Below are positions 34,162 to 35,574 of a stretch of 35,574 nucleotides of DNA, one piece after another. Both the position numbers and the translations under genes were made by a program. Every line of letters starts with the position of its first letter. The stretch's first letter is position 1. The notes below the pieces were generated by a model. It saw nothing but the letters and a program-made list of their open reading frames with translations, searched no databases and had not been told where the DNA came from. This stretch comes from Dehalococcoidia bacterium. Its GTDB lineage: Bacteria; Chloroflexota; Dehalococcoidia; Dehalococcoidales; JAUXAP01. The stretch is from positions 1 to 35,574 of the forward strand of contig JAUXAP010000009.1 in assembly GCA_030619865.1 (NCBI GenBank). Reading direction: 5' to 3'.

Positions 34162-35574
34162 ATGTTTCGTTCGGTGAGTAGTAAGGTGAATTTTCCTCAG
34201 GTTGAGGAGAACATACTTAGCTTGTGGAGAAAAAATAGAGTTTTTGAGCGGAGTGTAGAGAACCGCCGTGGCGCTCCTCGCTTTATGTTATATGAGGGAC
34301 CACCTACTGCTAATGGTAGCCCGGGTATACATCATGTGTTGTCTCGTGTGTTTAAGGATGTTATACCACGCTATAAGGCAATGAAGGGCTATTATACTCC
34401 GCGCATTGCCGGTTGGGATACCCACGGATTGCCCGTAGAGCTAGAGGTGGAAAAGGAACTTGGCTTTTCAAGCAAGGCACAGATTGAAGAGTACGGTGTT
34501 GACCGATTCAATGCCCGCTGTAAGAAGAGTGTCTTTAGCTACCTTAAGGAATGGGAGGCAATGACTGAGCGTATTGCCTTCTGGGTTGACTTAAAACATC
34601 CGTACATCACTATGGACAACAAATATATTGAGACTGTCTGGTGGGCAATAAAGCAGATGTGGGATAAGGGGCTGGTATATCAGGGCTACAAGGTTACCCC
34701 TCATTGCCCTCGCTGTGGCACCTCCCTCAGCTCCCACGAGGTTGCTCTTGGCTATCAGGATGATGTTGAAGACCCATCAGTTTATATAAAGTTTAAGGTT
34801 GTCCCATCATCGCTAGTAGGCTCTGAGGTGCGTGAGCGACTGTTTAGGCTTTTGGGGGATAAGCCTGCCTATTCCCTGGCTTGGACAACGACTCCGTGGA
34901 CTTTGCCAGGCAACACTGCCCTAGCAGTGGCCTCTGATGCTGAGTATGCGGTAGTTGAAACAGACAACGAGTATCTAATTTTGGCTTCAGCCTTGCTTGA
35001 GCAGGCAAGGCTAGGTGGTTACGAAGTGATGGAGAGGGTTAAGGGAAGGGACTTAATAGGGACGCAGTATGAACCGTTATTTAATCCACATAAGTATGGG
35101 GTGGAAGTCAGGTGTCCTATAGTGGTTGAAGACGCGAGCGGACAACTACATTGGGAACGTCCAGGTCTAGCACCACTGAGGGTCGAGCACGTAAGCGGAC
35201 CCTTGAAGTACCCAGTGATCGCGGCTGATTTTGTATCTATGGGAGAAGGGACAGGAATTGTTCATGTTGCCCCTGCCTTTGGTGAGGTCGACTTTAATGC
35301 TCAATTTGATAATCCTCTGTGCTTTGTCCAACCTGTAAATTTGCAGGGTATTATTACCGGCAAATATCCTTTCTCGGGTAAATTCGTCAAAGATGCCGAC
35401 CCTCTTATTCTTGATGACCTGAAGTCAAGGGGGTTGCTCTATCGCAGTGAGAGGATTCGCCACACCTATCCCTTCTGCTGGCGGTGCGAGACGCCTCTTC
35501 TCTACTATGCTAAGGAAACCTGGTATATCAAGACGACAGCAGTTAAAGAAGGTCTTATTGCCGGAAATAATGAG
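34162..35574 (+). CDS. ileS: Isoleucyl-tRNA synthetase, 3' truncated by window edge
   Basis: MFRSVSSKVNFPQVEENILSLWRKNRVFERS...MLYEGPPTANGSPGIHHVLSRVFKDVIPRYKAMKGYYTPRIAGWDTHGLPVE; not in the ORF track because it runs off the end. Confidence 0.97.
   Translation, partial: MFRSVSSKVNFPQVEENILSLWRKNRVFERSVENRRGAPRFMLYEGPPTANGSPGIHHVLSRVFKDVIPRYKAMKGYYTPRIAGWDTHGLPVELEVEKELGFSSKAQIEEYGVDRFNARCKKSVFSYLKEWEAMTERIAFWVDLKHPYITMDNKYIETVWWAIKQMWDKGLVYQGYKVTPHCPRCGTSLSSHEVALGYQDDVEDPSVYIKFKVVPSSLVGSEVRERLFRLLGDKPAYSLAWTTTPWTLPGNTALAVASDAEYAVVETDNEYLILASALLEQARLGGYEVMERVKGRDLIGTQYEPLFNPHKYGVEVRCPIVVEDASGQLHWERPGLAPLRVEHVSGPLKYPVIAADFVSMGEGTGIVHVAPAFGEVDFNAQFDNPLCFVQPVNLQGIITGKYPFSGKFVKDADPLILDDLKSRGLLYRSERIRHTYPFCWRCETPLLYYAKETWYIKTTAVKEGLIAGNNE

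Overview
This window looks like a chromosomal segment from a Chloroflexota/Dehalococcoidia-like bacterium; the lineage is inferred from gene style only and was not tested. Most of it is housekeeping. From left to right it contains: rbfA (5'-truncated) and truB; a 46-aa zinc-ribbon gene missing from the ORF track; a ~475-nt intergenic region with extensive complementarity; an inositol-phosphate synthase / PimA-like glycosyltransferase / CDP-alcohol phosphotransferase trio; purA; an SdhA/FrdA-like flavoprotein; a minus-strand rpsO-pnp-dapB-asd-dapA block; a zinc-ribbon protein; DUF503/YlxP; an MrfA-like helicase; lgt converging with recJ; fabF; a nitroreductase; MtaB-type methylthiotransferase; DUF502; a truncated TAXI-like protein; a Lrp/AsnC RAM-domain protein; a QueG-like Fe-S protein; a GNAT; an Smr-domain protein; tRNA-His and tRNA-Arg; a corrinoid methyltransferase pair (URO-D family plus B12-binding protein); a divergent ATP-type PEPCK; rpmH-rnpA-yidD-(PQQ-like lipoprotein)-yidC-jag; and a T-box leader with the start of ileS. 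I found no CRISPR array, transposase, prophage or obvious defence system. The best second-look items are the possible structured RNA upstream of ino1, the repeated 3'-end fragments of mtaB and of the GNAT gene at 22.4-25.3 kb, the TAXI-like protein fused to membrane segments, the beta-propeller lipoprotein inside the yidC operon, and the 113-nt yidC/jag coding overlap.
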